This document shows, piece after piece, positions 34,888-44,069 of a stretch of 64,000 bases of DNA. The stretch spans positions 372,001-436,000 of the forward strand of contig JAIUOD010000002.1 in the NCBI GenBank assembly GCA_020161405.1, read 5' to 3'. This stretch comes from Pseudomonadota bacterium (GTDB lineage Bacteria; Pseudomonadota; Alphaproteobacteria; Caulobacterales; Aquidulcibacteraceae). The notes beneath the pieces are model-generated. The model saw nothing but the letters and a program-made list of their open reading frames with translations. It had not been told where the DNA came from and ran no database searches. The position numbers and the translations under genes were made by a program. Numbering within the stretch: position 1 is the stretch's first letter; each line of letters opens with the position of its first letter.

Positions 34888-35657
34888 TTAATTTCAATTG
34901 CAGTTTTTAGCCCCATGAATACTAAATCAGGTTCAATTGTATCGAAAATTTCGGCATCTTTGAAAAGGCTTGAAAAACCACCAGTGCCTATTATGAATGG
35001 CTTTTGACCTTCAAAACATTCATACGTCATCTTGCCAATAATTTCGCGCATAGCCCCCAAATGTCCATAATAAAGGCCAGATTGCAAACTCTCTATTGTT
35101 GAATTACCCATAATGTTTTTTGGTGCGATAACTTCGAATGATGGCAATTTTGAAGTTTTGGATACAAGGCTTTCCATATTAAGTCTTAGACCTGAAAGTA
35201 TTGCGCCGCCTAAATAATCGCGGGTTTTGGTAATGGCGCAAAATGTGGTTGCCGTTCCTAAATCAACGATAATCAGGTTTTTATTGGGGTATAGTTTTGT
35301 TCCCGCGATTGCATTGGCAATTCTATCAGCACCAACTTCTTTAGGGTTGGCATATTTATTATTAAGGCCCGTTTTAACATCATTATTGACGGCAAAGGGG
35401 TGAATATCAAAATATTTCACACAGGCCGAACCAATTGAATGAACAACTTCGGGAACAACTGAACAAAGCGCAATTTGCTTGATTTCTTTATATTCAAAAC
35501 CATTTTCACGAATTACAGCGCGCAAAAAAAGCCCGATTTCATCCGATGAAGCACCGGTTTTTGATGCTTTACGAAAACGAAATAGAATTTCACCATTTTC
35601 ATTCATTAGACCGCCGTAAATTTGGCTATTGCCTACATCAAGTAATAAATACATCAT
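34872..35657 (-). CDS. coaX: Type III pantothenate kinase
   Basis: This protein of about 261 residues phosphorylates pantothenate in coenzyme A synthesis. Family motifs are [14 protein letters not shown] (phosphate-binding loop), [12 protein letters not shown] and [10 protein letters not shown], near the catalytic Asp. It is the last gene of the minus-strand operon. Two adjacent ATG codons (35657 and 35654) are possible starts; GGGGG of the coaBC end serves as ribosome binding site, and the coding regions overlap by four bases. Confidence 0.92.
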   Translation of the reverse strand: MMYLLLDVGNSQIYGGLMNENGEILFRFRKASKTGASSDEIGLFLRAVIRENGFEYKEIKQIALCSVVPEVVHSIGSACVKYFDIHPFAVNNDVKTGLNNKYANPKEVGADRIANAIAGTKLYPNKNLIIVDLGTATTFCAITKTRDYLGGAILSGLRLNMESLVSKTSKLPSFEVIAPKNIMGNSTIESLQSGLYYGHLGAMREIIGKMTYECFEGQKPFIIGTGGFSSLFKDAEIFDTIEPDLVFMGLKTAIEINQPIA

Positions 35658-36886
35658 TTCCCCCACAGAAATTCCCAAAGCGCAGTTGATAATGAACTAA
35701 CGCCTATGCAATCGGCAATTTTATCGCCACTATTATTATAAATATGAAACGAATGCCGCGACTTATTTTGGCTGGTTTCTGATAAATCATTATGAATTAC
35801 AAAATCAGATTTTGCGCTTTTTATTTGTTTTGTAACAGCCGTCAGTATTTCATCTTCATCGGCATTTGATGTCAGTTTAAAACCAACCAATTTTGCGCTT
35901 GATAGCTTCTTACATTCATCAATTAATTTTGGATTTTTCTTTAAATGAATATGCATTTCATCAATATCGGATGAAATTTTATCACCAGATACATCAATGC
36001 CGTTTGCAGTAACTTTGGACACCGAATAATCGGCAATCGCTGCGATATTTATGATTGCATCAAATTGGTTTTGTTTAATTAAATCAATTGCTTGATTATA
36101 TAGGCTTTGAAAGTTTGTGAATTCATATGTTTCGCAATCAATATCAGGGCGTGCACCATTTTTGGCAGTTAAGAACGCAATTTGTGCGCCCATTGCATCA
36201 AAAAATTGCGCCATATTTGCGCCAGTTTTACCTGATGATGTATTGGTAATTGCGCGCACATTATCAATCGGTTCAACTGTTCCGCCAGAGATTATCAAAA
36301 CCCTTTTTTGTTTGGTTTCTAAAGGTTTTTTCGGGGCAGGGGCGCTTGCACCCAATGCATCAATAATCGCATCATAAATCGCATCGGGGTCAAGTAATTT
36401 GCCAAGGCCGACTTCGCCACATGCCAAAACCCCACTTTGGGTTTCCAAGATTTCAAAGCCATATTCGCGCAAATTCTTGATTGATTTTTGCGTTGCAGGG
36501 TGAAGATACATTTGCGTATTCATTGCCGGGCAAATCAAAAATGGCTTTTTAAAATCATGGGCAAGAACAAGGGTGGAAATCAAATCATCGCCAATTCCAT
36601 TGGCGATACGATTGATAAAATTGGCACTTGCGGGGGCGGCAATTATTAAATCGGCCCAGCGCACCAAATTAATATGATCCATTGCCCCGCCATCTTCAAA
36701 AGTATCATGGGCAATTTTATTTCCTGATAATCCTTCTAAAGAGGCCAAGCCAACAAATTCAAGCGCAGATTTAGAGGCCGCAATCTTAATCTCAAAGCCA
36801 TTTTGTTTAAGTTTTGAAACCAAATAACAGGCTTTATATGCAGCAATTGAACCCGTGACCAAAACTAAGATTTTAGATTTCGACAT
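35654..36886 (-). CDS. coaBC: Phosphopantothenoylcysteine decarboxylase/phosphopantothenate-cysteine ligase
   Basis: This bifunctional enzyme of 410 residues carries both activities. The N-terminal flavin decarboxylase has [11 protein letters not shown], the active-site His in [16 protein letters not shown] and [13 protein letters not shown]. The C-terminal CTP-dependent ligase has [17 protein letters not shown] with [18 protein letters not shown] and VGFKLTSN. The ATG of [10 protein letters not shown] is chosen over a TTG two codons upstream. It overlaps the 3' end of panC by 14 bases. Confidence 0.93.
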   Translation of the reverse strand: MSKSKILVLVTGSIAAYKACYLVSKLKQNGFEIKIAASKSALEFVGLASLEGLSGNKIAHDTFEDGGAMDHINLVRWADLIIAAPASANFINRIANGIGDDLISTLVLAHDFKKPFLICPAMNTQMYLHPATQKSIKNLREYGFEILETQSGVLACGEVGLGKLLDPDAIYDAIIDALGASAPAPKKPLETKQKRVLIISGGTVEPIDNVRAITNTSSGKTGANMAQFFDAMGAQIAFLTAKNGARPDIDCETYEFTNFQSLYNQAIDLIKQNQFDAIINIAAIADYSVSKVTANGIDVSGDKISSDIDEMHIHLKKNPKLIDECKKLSSAKLVGFKLTSNADEDEILTAVTKQIKSAKSDFVIHNDLSETSQNKSRHSFHIYNNSGDKIADCIGVSSLSTALWEFLWGK

Positions 36887-37643
36887 TATCAATAAGCCTT
36901 AATTCATTGCCTGTTTTGGTAAGATTAGTGAAAATTGCCACCAATCTTCGCCCCCAAATTTCTTCTAAATAGTCGATTTTGAAGCCCAAGTCTTCTAATT
37001 GTTTTTTGGCTTCATCAATATTCTTGGCGCTTTTGATTATTTCATAGATTTTTGGTGCAATTTTTCGCCCTTCATCTGATAAATGCACATTGCGTGATGA
37101 TAATGCTAAACCATCAAATTCACGAACAATTGCAACAGGAATAATTTCAACTGGAATAAAAAACGCCGCAACCATGCCGCGAATAAGGCTTAATTGCTGA
37201 AAATCTTTTTCCCCAAAATAGGCGCGGTTTGGTTTTAAGATATTCAATAATTTCAAAACAATCGTCAAAACTCCATCAAAATGCCCAGGGCGCGATGCAC
37301 CACAAAGCACTTTTGATTTATCATTTTCACTTATTATATATGAATAATTATCGGGATAAATGCTTTCAAAATCGGGATAAAAAATTACATCAACCCCATT
37401 TTTTTTGGCGATTTCCAAATCTTGTTCCCAAGTTTTGGGGTAATTTTGTAAATCTTTTTTATCGTTAAATTGGGTTGGATTCACGAAAATTGACAAAGCC
37501 ACCAATTCATTATTGGCGCGTGCATTTTTCAATAATTCTTCATGCCCCAAATGCAATGCGCCCATAGTTGGCACAAAGCCCAAACTTTGTTGGTTTTCAT
37601 TGCGCCATGCAATGAAATCAGCAGGTGTCGTGATTATTTTCAT
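36873..37643 (-). CDS. panC: Pantothenate synthetase
   Basis: This 256-residue enzyme joins pantoate and beta-alanine with ATP. HIGH-type and KMSK-type regions are recognisable: FVPTMGALHLGHEELL, IFVNPTQFN, YFGEKDFQQL and LALSSRNVHLS. It is coupled to panB by a four-base overlap (ATGA) and to coaBC downstream. It is slightly shorter than the usual 280 residues, with the loss at the C-terminal domain. Confidence 0.93.
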   Translation of the reverse strand: MKIITTPADFIAWRNENQQSLGFVPTMGALHLGHEELLKNARANNELVALSIFVNPTQFNDKKDLQNYPKTWEQDLEIAKKNGVDVIFYPDFESIYPDNYSYIISENDKSKVLCGASRPGHFDGVLTIVLKLLNILKPNRAYFGEKDFQQLSLIRGMVAAFFIPVEIIPVAIVREFDGLALSSRNVHLSDEGRKIAPKIYEIIKSAKNIDEAKKQLEDLGFKIDYLEEIWGRRLVAIFTNLTKTGNELRLIDNVEI

Positions 37644-38452
37644 TTGAAGCTTTCGCTTTCATTGGGGAAAGTGCCATTTACAACTTCATTGTGAAAATCA
37701 TTTAACGCATTGGTAAAAGCATCCGCACCATTGGCAAATTTGCGCACAAATTTGGGTTTAAATTCGGTATTTAGACCCAATAAATCCTGCCACACCAAAA
37801 CCTGTGCATCGGTTACATTGCCTGCACCAATGCCAATTGTTGGGATATTAATTGTATTTGTAATTTGGCGCGCAAGTTCGGTTGGAACACATTCTAAAAC
37901 AATTGCAAAACAGCCTGCGTCCTCTAGTTTTTTGGCATCATCAAGAATTTTTTGAAATTGGGCATCATTTTTACCCTGAACCTTATAGCCCCCAAGCACG
38001 TTAACCGATTGTGGCGTCAAACCCAAATGCCCACAAACAGGCACGCCAGATTGCACCAAATGCGTGATTAATTCCAAATTACCATCCGCACCCTCAATTT
38101 TAATTGCATGGGCGCCAGATTGCATAATCTCACGCGCGGCATCAATATTTGTGGCAAGATCGGACCTTGCCGCCAAAAATGGAACATCACCAATTACAAA
38201 GATTTTTGACTTAACACTTTCAAGGCCGCGCATTACCCATTTTGTGTGCAATGCAATATCGCTTATATTTGCGAAAACCGTTGATTTATGCCCTTGCATG
38301 GTCATTGCAAGACTATCGCCAACCAAAATAACGTCAATATCACTTGCCGCAGCGATAAGTGCAGAAGTGTAATCATAACAAGTGATTACCGAAAATTTTT
38401 GTGATTTCGCTTTTAGATTTGCAAAATCCAAAATGCTTTGAATCTGGGTCAT
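37640..38452 (-). CDS. panB: 3-methyl-2-oxobutanoate hydroxymethyltransferase
   Basis: This 270-residue enzyme makes ketopantoate from ketoisovalerate and methylene-tetrahydrofolate. Conserved text includes VITCYDYTSALIAAASDID, ILVGDSLAMTMQGH, IKIEGADGN, CGHLGLTPQSVN and IGIGAGNVTDAQVLVWQD, containing the Mg and substrate ligands. It heads the panB-panC-coaBC-coaX operon. Ketopantoate reductase and the last two CoA steps are not in the window. Confidence 0.94.
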   Translation of the reverse strand: MTQIQSILDFANLKAKSQKFSVITCYDYTSALIAAASDIDVILVGDSLAMTMQGHKSTVFANISDIALHTKWVMRGLESVKSKIFVIGDVPFLAARSDLATNIDAAREIMQSGAHAIKIEGADGNLELITHLVQSGVPVCGHLGLTPQSVNVLGGYKVQGKNDAQFQKILDDAKKLEDAGCFAIVLECVPTELARQITNTINIPTIGIGAGNVTDAQVLVWQDLLGLNTEFKPKFVRKFANGADAFTNALNDFHNEVVNGTFPNESESFK

Positions 38453-38733
38453 TATGGCCTCTATTCAAATTGCGGATTGTTAAAAGCCCGCAATGCCGTG
38501 TGGTGTGAAATAAATGGCAATTAATTAAAATTTTGCAAGTGCGAAAAGCGGTTTATTTTCTGAATCAGTATTCAAATTGTATTTAAACTACAAGAAATTT
38601 TTTTGGCACATGAATAATAATGATAATTGGGGAGGGTGCTTATAAATTATAGAGGTTGAAAATGGAGAAATTCATTTATTTTGAGATTTAATAGATAAAA
38701 TTTATTCGTTTGATAATTTGTATTTTTCTTGTG

Positions 38734-38949
38734 ATGTATTTTATAATCGTGAAACCACATAATGCCATCGCGCAAACATATATTTTCGTTTCTTGCCCAA
38801 GGTCAGGGGAAGTTATGGTTATCACAGCACAAGATGGGAATGGAATTGTACCTGTACCAATAAGTGCCCAAGATAATTCACAAAATTCAAATTCAAATTC
38901 GGTTCACAAATCACGTGGCGCATCTATTGATAATTATATATTGCGATGA
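38734..38949 (+). CDS. Possible small exported protein
   Basis: A 71-residue frame starts at ATG 38734 (an in-frame TTG lies at 38710). It opens with a short hydrophobic stretch ending in NAIAQT, a possible signal peptide, then a segment with one cysteine (FVSCPRSGEVMVITAQDGNG) and a low-complexity Asn/Ser tail (QDNSQNSNSNSVH). No ribosome binding site is evident and no family is recognised. Its end overlaps the opposing SDR by 16 bases. The 281 bases between panB and this frame show no other gene. Confidence 0.3.
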   Translation: MYFIIVKPHNAIAQTYIFVSCPRSGEVMVITAQDGNGIVPVPISAQDNSQNSNSNSVHKSRGASIDNYILR

Positions 38950-39710
38950 ATTGCAAACCCTGCAAACGCTTGCTGCACAGGCATAATTTCGATTGTGTTG
39001 ACATTTATATGGCTTGGAAGGCGTAAAATCCCTTCGATTGTTAGTGCCACATCATCGGCACTTAGGGCGTGAACACCTTCATAAACTTTTGCCGCTTTTT
39101 CTTTGTCGCCTTCAAAGCGAACTTCGGAAAATTCTGTTTCACACATTCCGGGTTCGATAGAGGTTACACGAATATTTTTACCCAATAAATCGGCGCGCAA
39201 ATTTAATGAAAATTGATGAACAAATGCTTTGGTCGCACCATAAACATTACCGCCAAAATATGGATATGTTCCGGCGACCGAGCCAACATTTACAATATCA
39301 CCGCTATTACGCGCTGCCATGCCACGTAAAATTATGTTGGTAATATGAACCAAGCCTTTGATATTTGTGTCAATCATTGTGTTCCAATCGCTAAGGCTTG
39401 CCTCGTGCGCGCCCTTAAGGCCAAGGGCAAGGCCAGCATTATTGAATAAAATATCGATTTCTTGAAATGCAGCCGGAAGGGATGATAGGCCATCCTCAAT
39501 TGATTGTGGATCAGTAACATCCATTTCCAAGCAAAAAAGGTTTTGATTATTCATTTCTTGGGAAAAAGCATCAAGGCGGTCTTTACGGCGACCTGTTGCA
39601 ATAACTTTGCCGCCCGCATTTAAAATGCGCCGCGCCAAAGCCTGCCCAAAGCCAGATGTTGCACCAGATATAAATGCAATCTTGCCATTCGCCCAATTAT
39701 CAATACTCAT
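38934..39710 (-). CDS. YdfG-like short-chain dehydrogenase
   Basis: This 258-residue classical SDR has the cofactor motif SGATSGFGQALARR, the ATGRRKDRL loop that fits NADP (basic residues after strand 2), NNAGLALG, catalytic Ser in VGSVAG and YGATK. RVTSIEPGMCETEFS plus VNTIEIMPVQQAF at the end match the E. coli YdfG/serine 3-dehydrogenase group, which oxidises serine, allo-threonine and related 3-hydroxy acids. The ATG of MSIDNWANGK is preferred over one nine codons upstream. Confidence 0.87.
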   Translation of the reverse strand: MSIDNWANGKIAFISGATSGFGQALARRILNAGGKVIATGRRKDRLDAFSQEMNNQNLFCLEMDVTDPQSIEDGLSSLPAAFQEIDILFNNAGLALGLKGAHEASLSDWNTMIDTNIKGLVHITNIILRGMAARNSGDIVNVGSVAGTYPYFGGNVYGATKAFVHQFSLNLRADLLGKNIRVTSIEPGMCETEFSEVRFEGDKEKAAKVYEGVHALSADDVALTIEGILRLPSHINVNTIEIMPVQQAFAGFAIHRNI

Positions 39711-39742
39711 TTTCGCCCCGCAAAGAATGGTGAACATCGGCC

Positions 39743-40357
39743 TTAGTCTTTAGTGGGTTCGATTGAAATGGCAAATAATTTTTGTGCGTAATTTCTAATA
39801 TCTTTTGGCCAATTTTGCATTAGCTTGCGCATTTTTTCAAAATCATCGGCAAATATAGCACGTAAAACCTCTTCGTAGTTTTCAAAATCACCCGCGATAT
39901 TTTGTAGGAAACTATAAGTTGAATTTTGTGCGTTTTTACGTGCTTCAATGCTTATGCTTTCTTTTGCCGCCAATTCTACAAGTCGTCGTAATGTTGCAGA
40001 TACACCGCCGCGTTGTGCCGCAAGCCATTCCCAATGGCGTGGAAGAAGCGTGACTTCTTTAGCGGTAACACCAAGTTTTGGGCGGCCAGATTTTGGCGTG
40101 TGAGTGATTTCGTCTTCTTTTTTATCAATTGCTTTTGGCGCGTTATTTGCCAATAATTTTGCAATTACCTGTTCATTCGTGCCTGATAAATCAAAATCGA
40201 CCATTGAGCCGGTTTCATCAAGGATGCAAAGAATTTGGGCAAATTTATCTTTTGCCGCTTCTTCTTTCATGGCCAAAACAACTTCTATTAATGGGCCAGT
40301 TTTTAGCAATTTATGACCTATAAATGCACTTGCCTGTTGTGTGATGCTTGTATTCAT
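39743..40357 (-). CDS. DUF2239-family protein
   Basis: This 204-residue protein is a clear DUF2239 member: SAFIGHKLLKTGPLIEVVLAMKE has been extended into a domain with CILDETGSMVDFDLSGT, then the strongly conserved GRPKLGVTAKEVTLLPRHWEWLA and SATLRRLVELA. The GRPKLGV...LPRHWEWL part resembles a DNA-binding motif, and the family is often beside pirin or GIY-YIG genes; function unproven. ATG at 40357 is chosen because the preceding 63 codons run through the palindromic promoter region. Confidence 0.87.
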   Translation of the reverse strand: MNTSITQQASAFIGHKLLKTGPLIEVVLAMKEEAAKDKFAQILCILDETGSMVDFDLSGTNEQVIAKLLANNAPKAIDKKEDEITHTPKSGRPKLGVTAKEVTLLPRHWEWLAAQRGGVSATLRRLVELAAKESISIEARKNAQNSTYSFLQNIAGDFENYEEVLRAIFADDFEKMRKLMQNWPKDIRNYAQKLFAISIEPTKD

Positions 40358-40360
40358 AAT

Positions 40361-40398
40361 TTTTATCCGTATATTACCCGTATAAAATACGGATAAAA
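40361..40398. promoter_or_regulatory. Candidate operator between DUF2239 and GIY-YIG genes
   Basis: TTTTATCCGTAT (40361-40372) is mirrored exactly by ATACGGATAAAA (40387-40398). Between them lies a further copy of CCGTATA, giving direct repeats at 40367-40373 and 40378-40384, 11 bases apart (one helical turn). The site starts three bases upstream of the DUF2239 start and ends 21 bases before the opposite gene, so a bound protein could control both. Confidence 0.6.
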
Positions 40399-40419
40399 TT
40401 AGGCTTGTAAAGGTGGCAA

Positions 40420-40761
40420 ATGTCAAAACAACAGAATAAAGATTTAAAAACGCAATTTTTAGAGCGAAAACAAGAAATGGGAATCTTCCAAATTTCCTTT
40501 GAAGATAGTGAAAGTTTATGGGTAGGTGGGGCGCCGGATATTTCAACTATACAAAATCGTATAGTTTTCACACTAAAACATAGCAATGCAATCGATAATG
40601 ATTTATCCTATATGTATAAACATCATGGCGAGGCTAAAATGCGCTTTGAAATTTTGGAAAAATTTGAATTTGAACCTGATGCCTATTTAAGGCGCGGCAT
40701 TCTAAAAACTAAAATTACGCATTGGGCCGAAACAAGAAATGCAAAAATTATGAGGATATGA
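40420..40761 (+). CDS. GIY-YIG-type nuclease family protein
   Basis: This 113-residue protein matches an alphaproteobacterial GIY-YIG subgroup: GIFQISFEDSESLWVGGAP replaces the usual GIY...YIG text, followed by QNRIVFTLKHSN, KHHGEAKMRFEILEKFE and LRRGILKTKITHWAE. The first two signature tyrosines are altered (GIF, WVG), so nuclease activity is uncertain. The stop overlaps the pirin start, and the gene is divergent from DUF2239 across a shared palindrome. Confidence 0.75.
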   Translation: MSKQQNKDLKTQFLERKQEMGIFQISFEDSESLWVGGAPDISTIQNRIVFTLKHSNAIDNDLSYMYKHHGEAKMRFEILEKFEFEPDAYLRRGILKTKITHWAETRNAKIMRI

Positions 40762-41462
40762 TGAATATTGTAAAACGCGGCGCAGATGAAAGAGGTAAAG
40801 CAGATCATGGCTGGTTGAAAACCGCCCATTCTTTTTCATTTGCAAATTATTATGATGAGAATTTCATGGGCTTTGGCCCATTGCGGGTAATTAATGATGA
40901 CTATATCGCAGGTGGCGCAGGTTTCCCAACCCATCCACATGATAATATGGAAATTGTAACCTATGTGCTTGATGGCGCTTTGGAACATAAGGATAGTCTG
41001 GGTAACGGAAGCGTTATTCAAGCAGGCGATGTTCAAAGAATGACAGCGGGTACAGGAATTCGCCATTCGGAATTTAACCCGTCCAAAACGCAAACTTGCC
41101 ATTTGCTTCAAATTTGGATTTTGCCTGATAAAAATGGATATCAACCATCTTATGAGCAAAAGCAATTTAGCCGTGAAGATAAATTGGGCAAATTGCGCCT
41201 TATCGCATCAAATGATGGACGCGATGGTTCGGTAACAATCAACCAAAAGGCCAGTGTCTATGCTTCTATTTTCAATGATGGCGACACGCATAGCATGAAA
41301 GTTGTACAAGGACACGGCATTTGGATACAAATGGCAAAAGGTGGCATGATGGTCAATGATGTCGAATTGGTCGAAGGTGATGGCCTTGCAATTTGGGATG
41401 AAGGTGAAATCACAATCAAGGGTAAAGGCGAAAGCGAATTTATCTTGTTTGATTTAGGCTAA
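40761..41462 (+). CDS. Pirin-family protein (YhhW-like)
   Basis: This bicupin of 233 residues has metal ligands in FPTHPHDNMEIVTYVLDGALEHKDSLG and the conserved GTGIRHSEFNPS. E. coli YhhW-type pirins have quercetinase activity in vitro; some pirins act as redox or transcription cofactors. GAGG at 40752-40755 serves the ATG at 40761 (ATG at 40758 is an alternative). Co-transcribed with the GIY-YIG gene and followed by a strong terminator. Confidence 0.9.
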   Translation: MNIVKRGADERGKADHGWLKTAHSFSFANYYDENFMGFGPLRVINDDYIAGGAGFPTHPHDNMEIVTYVLDGALEHKDSLGNGSVIQAGDVQRMTAGTGIRHSEFNPSKTQTCHLLQIWILPDKNGYQPSYEQKQFSREDKLGKLRLIASNDGRDGSVTINQKASVYASIFNDGDTHSMKVVQGHGIWIQMAKGGMMVNDVELVEGDGLAIWDEGEITIKGKGESEFILFDLG

Positions 41463-41467
41463 AGAAT

Positions 41468-41498
41468 AAGGCTTGGGATTAATCCCAAGCCTTTTTTT
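41468..41498. terminator. Strong bidirectional terminator
   Basis: AAGGCTTGGGATT (41468-41480) and AATCCCAAGCCTT (41481-41493) form a perfect hairpin followed by a run of seven Ts. It lies six bases after the pirin stop and overlaps the end of the convergent DUF1501 gene by two bases. Confidence 0.9.
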
Positions 41499-42621
41499 AT
41501 GCATTGAACATTTTTACATTTGGCACTTGGGCGAAAATATTTTGTGCCACTTTTTGTGGTTCAATATTAAAACCCTTGCCAAGATAATAAGAAATCACGC
41601 CAAATAAATCAGTGGTGGGTTTCAGATCGCGCCCTTCATAAAGAGAAGATTGCGCAAGACCTGGCCAATCGGTATGAACTTTTCCACCTTCAATTTTGCC
41701 GCCCAAAATCATTGCGCATGATGCTGTTCCGTGATCTGTGCCACCAGTTCCATTGGCATGGGCGGTGCGGCCAAATTCGGTGGCAATAATGATTATTGTT
41801 TTGCCCCATGCATCGCCAAGCTCGGTTTTCATTGCGCCTATTGCAGTGTCTATATCTTTTAGATTTCCATTAAGGCGGTTATTTTGCCCTGAATGCGTGT
41901 CCCAACCTTGGGATTCTATCATGGCAATTCTTGGGCCATCGGGTTTTGCAAGGAAACTGCCGACCATTTTGCCGACGGCTGCTGCGCCCTGACCACTTAT
42001 GCTTTGCCCCATATTTCTTGTGGCTTCGGCCTTTAGCCATAAATCATATAATTTGGCATCATTTTCATATAGGTTTGAAATTCGCATCATCAAATCTTCA
42101 TTAGCATCAGGAATATTTGATGGCGCATAAGAAGTAACCGAGTTTGTGCCGCGCATTGCAAGCGGTATGGTTTGCATAAAGGCAATTGGTTCGCTTTTTT
42201 GCTTTGGAATAATGCCGATAAAGCGATTAAGCCAACCATTATCCAATTCATAGGCGCGGGTGAAGCCGCCTTCTAAAATATTCTGCCCATCAAAATGCGA
42301 ACGCTCACGATAGGGTGAGGCGGTGGCATGAACAAAACTTGCCTGTTTTTGCAAATATAATTGATAGATATTTTGCAAAGCAGGATGAAGGGCAAAAGTG
42401 CCATCCAATTTATTGCCATTTTCAATCGCCAATTCTTTGCGAATGTTGCGATAATTTGGGTCGGCATAAGGTATAACAATGTTAAGGCCGTCGGCTGCAC
42501 CGCGTTGAATTATAAAAATAAAACGCGTGTCATTGGCTTCATTTGCAAAACTAAAAGAAGGGGCAAGTAAAGATAGACCTAATGTGCCTGCACCGATTTG
42601 AAGAAACTTACGTCTTTGCAT
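41497..42621 (-). CDS. DUF1501-family exported protein
   Basis: This 374-residue protein has a twin-arginine signal (MQRRKFLQIGAGTLGLSLL, cleavage after FSFA). The DUF1501 (sulfatase/alkaline phosphatase-like fold) core shows FIIQRGAADGLNIVIPY, LHPALQNIY, SPYRERSHFDGQNILEGG, GWDTHSGQ, and TEFGRTAHANGTGGTDHG. These proteins always pair with DUF1800 and are periplasmic; no reaction is proven. It lies ten bases after the DUF1800 gene. Confidence 0.9.
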   Translation of the reverse strand: MQRRKFLQIGAGTLGLSLLAPSFSFANEANDTRFIFIIQRGAADGLNIVIPYADPNYRNIRKELAIENGNKLDGTFALHPALQNIYQLYLQKQASFVHATASPYRERSHFDGQNILEGGFTRAYELDNGWLNRFIGIIPKQKSEPIAFMQTIPLAMRGTNSVTSYAPSNIPDANEDLMMRISNLYENDAKLYDLWLKAEATRNMGQSISGQGAAAVGKMVGSFLAKPDGPRIAMIESQGWDTHSGQNNRLNGNLKDIDTAIGAMKTELGDAWGKTIIIIATEFGRTAHANGTGGTDHGTASCAMILGGKIEGGKVHTDWPGLAQSSLYEGRDLKPTTDLFGVISYYLGKGFNIEPQKVAQNIFAQVPNVKMFNA

Positions 42622-42631
42622 TTCTATCTTC

Positions 42632-44002
42632 CTATCTTCTTAAAAATTCGGGGCTGATTAATAATAAAGCAATGCCTGATTGTATGGATTCAGCGCGTGA
42701 AATCGCAATTTTTGTATGTTCGCTTAAGTGATTACCTAATAATTTTGGCGCTAATTGATTGGGGTTTAATGGCGCATCAAAATATTTTGCAATTAGATTT
42801 GCGGTTTCTGCGCGCCTTAATAAGGCATCAGGCGCGGCCCATGCATCTTCAATATCATCAAATCCTTTTGGCGACTTTGGTTGCCACGAGGTTTGACCAA
42901 GGTTTTCTAAAACGGTTGGCGTTTCAATTCTTGAAGTTTCATCAATACCCATTGCACGCAAAGAAGATACAAGCCATTCCCATGAGGTTTTAAACTTAAC
43001 ATTATTTGTAACCCAACATTCGGGCGCCTTTATCAATGTCAAATAAATTGATTTTAAATCACCATTGGATGAAATAAAGCTTTGTTTTAATTTATCAATT
43101 AGCGTTTGGGGTGGGTTGTCGCCCGCAAAATGACGCGCAAGTTTTGTTGCGATATTTTTTGCCGTTGATGGATGGCTTGCAGCAAATTCAAGAATTGCGG
43201 CGCCTTGGTCTGCGCCTGATTGGTTGAATTTTTTACCCATAATTGTTCTTGAACCGGGTTCATGCATTAAAGGTTCAAAAACAAAATTTCCAATTTCACC
43301 ACTATTTCCAAATTGTTTGCGTTTGCCGTTTGCGATTGTAAAACCTGTTAAAGCGCGGGCAAATTCGGTTACGTCCTGTTGCGTATAGCCGCCATTAACG
43401 CCCAAAGTGTGAAGTTCAAAAATTTCACGTGCAAGATTTTCATTAAGGCCAATTTCTTTATCGGGGTTATTTTTTGCCCGTCTTTGCCCCGCCATTGAAT
43501 TTGGCCCAATAGATTGAATTTGATCAAGATAGGCAAGCATAGCAGGATGGGTAACAACACCCCTTATTAAATCACGAAAATTACCAAGAACATTTGGCCT
43601 TATGGCTTCATTTTCATAAGCACCTGCAAGGGCACGAACTTCTATTTTATCAGCGGAAACGGCAAAATGATTTGACCAAAAATGAACCAATCTTTCGATG
43701 AAAGGTGTGTTGGTTGTAACACTTATATTAAGTCTATTATTAGTTTCGGATAAATAAATGTCACGAAGGATTTTTGCTTCTTTTTTAAAAATCTGCGGAT
43801 TATCCTTATTTTTGCGTTTTAGCTCTTGCACCTCAAGATATTGGCGAACAATTTCTTTTGAATTTGGGCTTGATTTTATGGCTGTTGGTTTTGCTTCATA
43901 AATTTGGGTTTGTTTTTCAAACCAATTCATATCTTGAAAGCTGTCATTATCCCTTGGGTTAATTCCTAGCCCAAACCTATTTTTTGCAATGATTTCGTCC
44001 AT
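42632..44002 (-). CDS. DUF1800-family protein
   Basis: This 456-residue protein has the family features NRFGLGINPRD, LVHFWSNHFAVS, NENLAREIFELHTLGVNGGYTQQDVTEFARALTG and the C-terminal ESIQSGIALLLISPEFLRR. No signal peptide is evident, in contrast to its DUF1501 partner; it may be exported in complex with it. The pair is common in alphaproteobacteria and planctomycetes, sometimes linked to cell-surface or polysaccharide biology, but remains uncharacterised. Confidence 0.9.
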   Translation of the reverse strand: MDEIIAKNRFGLGINPRDNDSFQDMNWFEKQTQIYEAKPTAIKSSPNSKEIVRQYLEVQELKRKNKDNPQIFKKEAKILRDIYLSETNNRLNISVTTNTPFIERLVHFWSNHFAVSADKIEVRALAGAYENEAIRPNVLGNFRDLIRGVVTHPAMLAYLDQIQSIGPNSMAGQRRAKNNPDKEIGLNENLAREIFELHTLGVNGGYTQQDVTEFARALTGFTIANGKRKQFGNSGEIGNFVFEPLMHEPGSRTIMGKKFNQSGADQGAAILEFAASHPSTAKNIATKLARHFAGDNPPQTLIDKLKQSFISSNGDLKSIYLTLIKAPECWVTNNVKFKTSWEWLVSSLRAMGIDETSRIETPTVLENLGQTSWQPKSPKGFDDIEDAWAAPDALLRRAETANLIAKYFDAPLNPNQLAPKLLGNHLSEHTKIAISRAESIQSGIALLLISPEFLRR

Positions 44003-44038
44003 GATTTTAATCGCCTTTATTGTATTTTAACAGACAAA

Positions 44039-44065
44039 AAAGGGTGGCGCTATACGCCACCCTTT
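44039..44065 (-). terminator. Intrinsic terminator of the 44070 gene
   Basis: AAAGGGTGGCG (44039-44049) pairs with CGCCACCCTTT (44055-44065) around CTATA. On the minus strand it ends in a T-run (complement of the A-tract before 44041), five bases after the stop of the gene at 44070. Confidence 0.85.
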
Positions 44066-44069
44066 ATTT

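Noticed and set aside
38662-38691. Nine-codon frame MEKFIYFEI with a fair ribosome binding site (AGAGG)
   Set aside because: Too short to support as a gene, no link to a regulated downstream gene could be shown.
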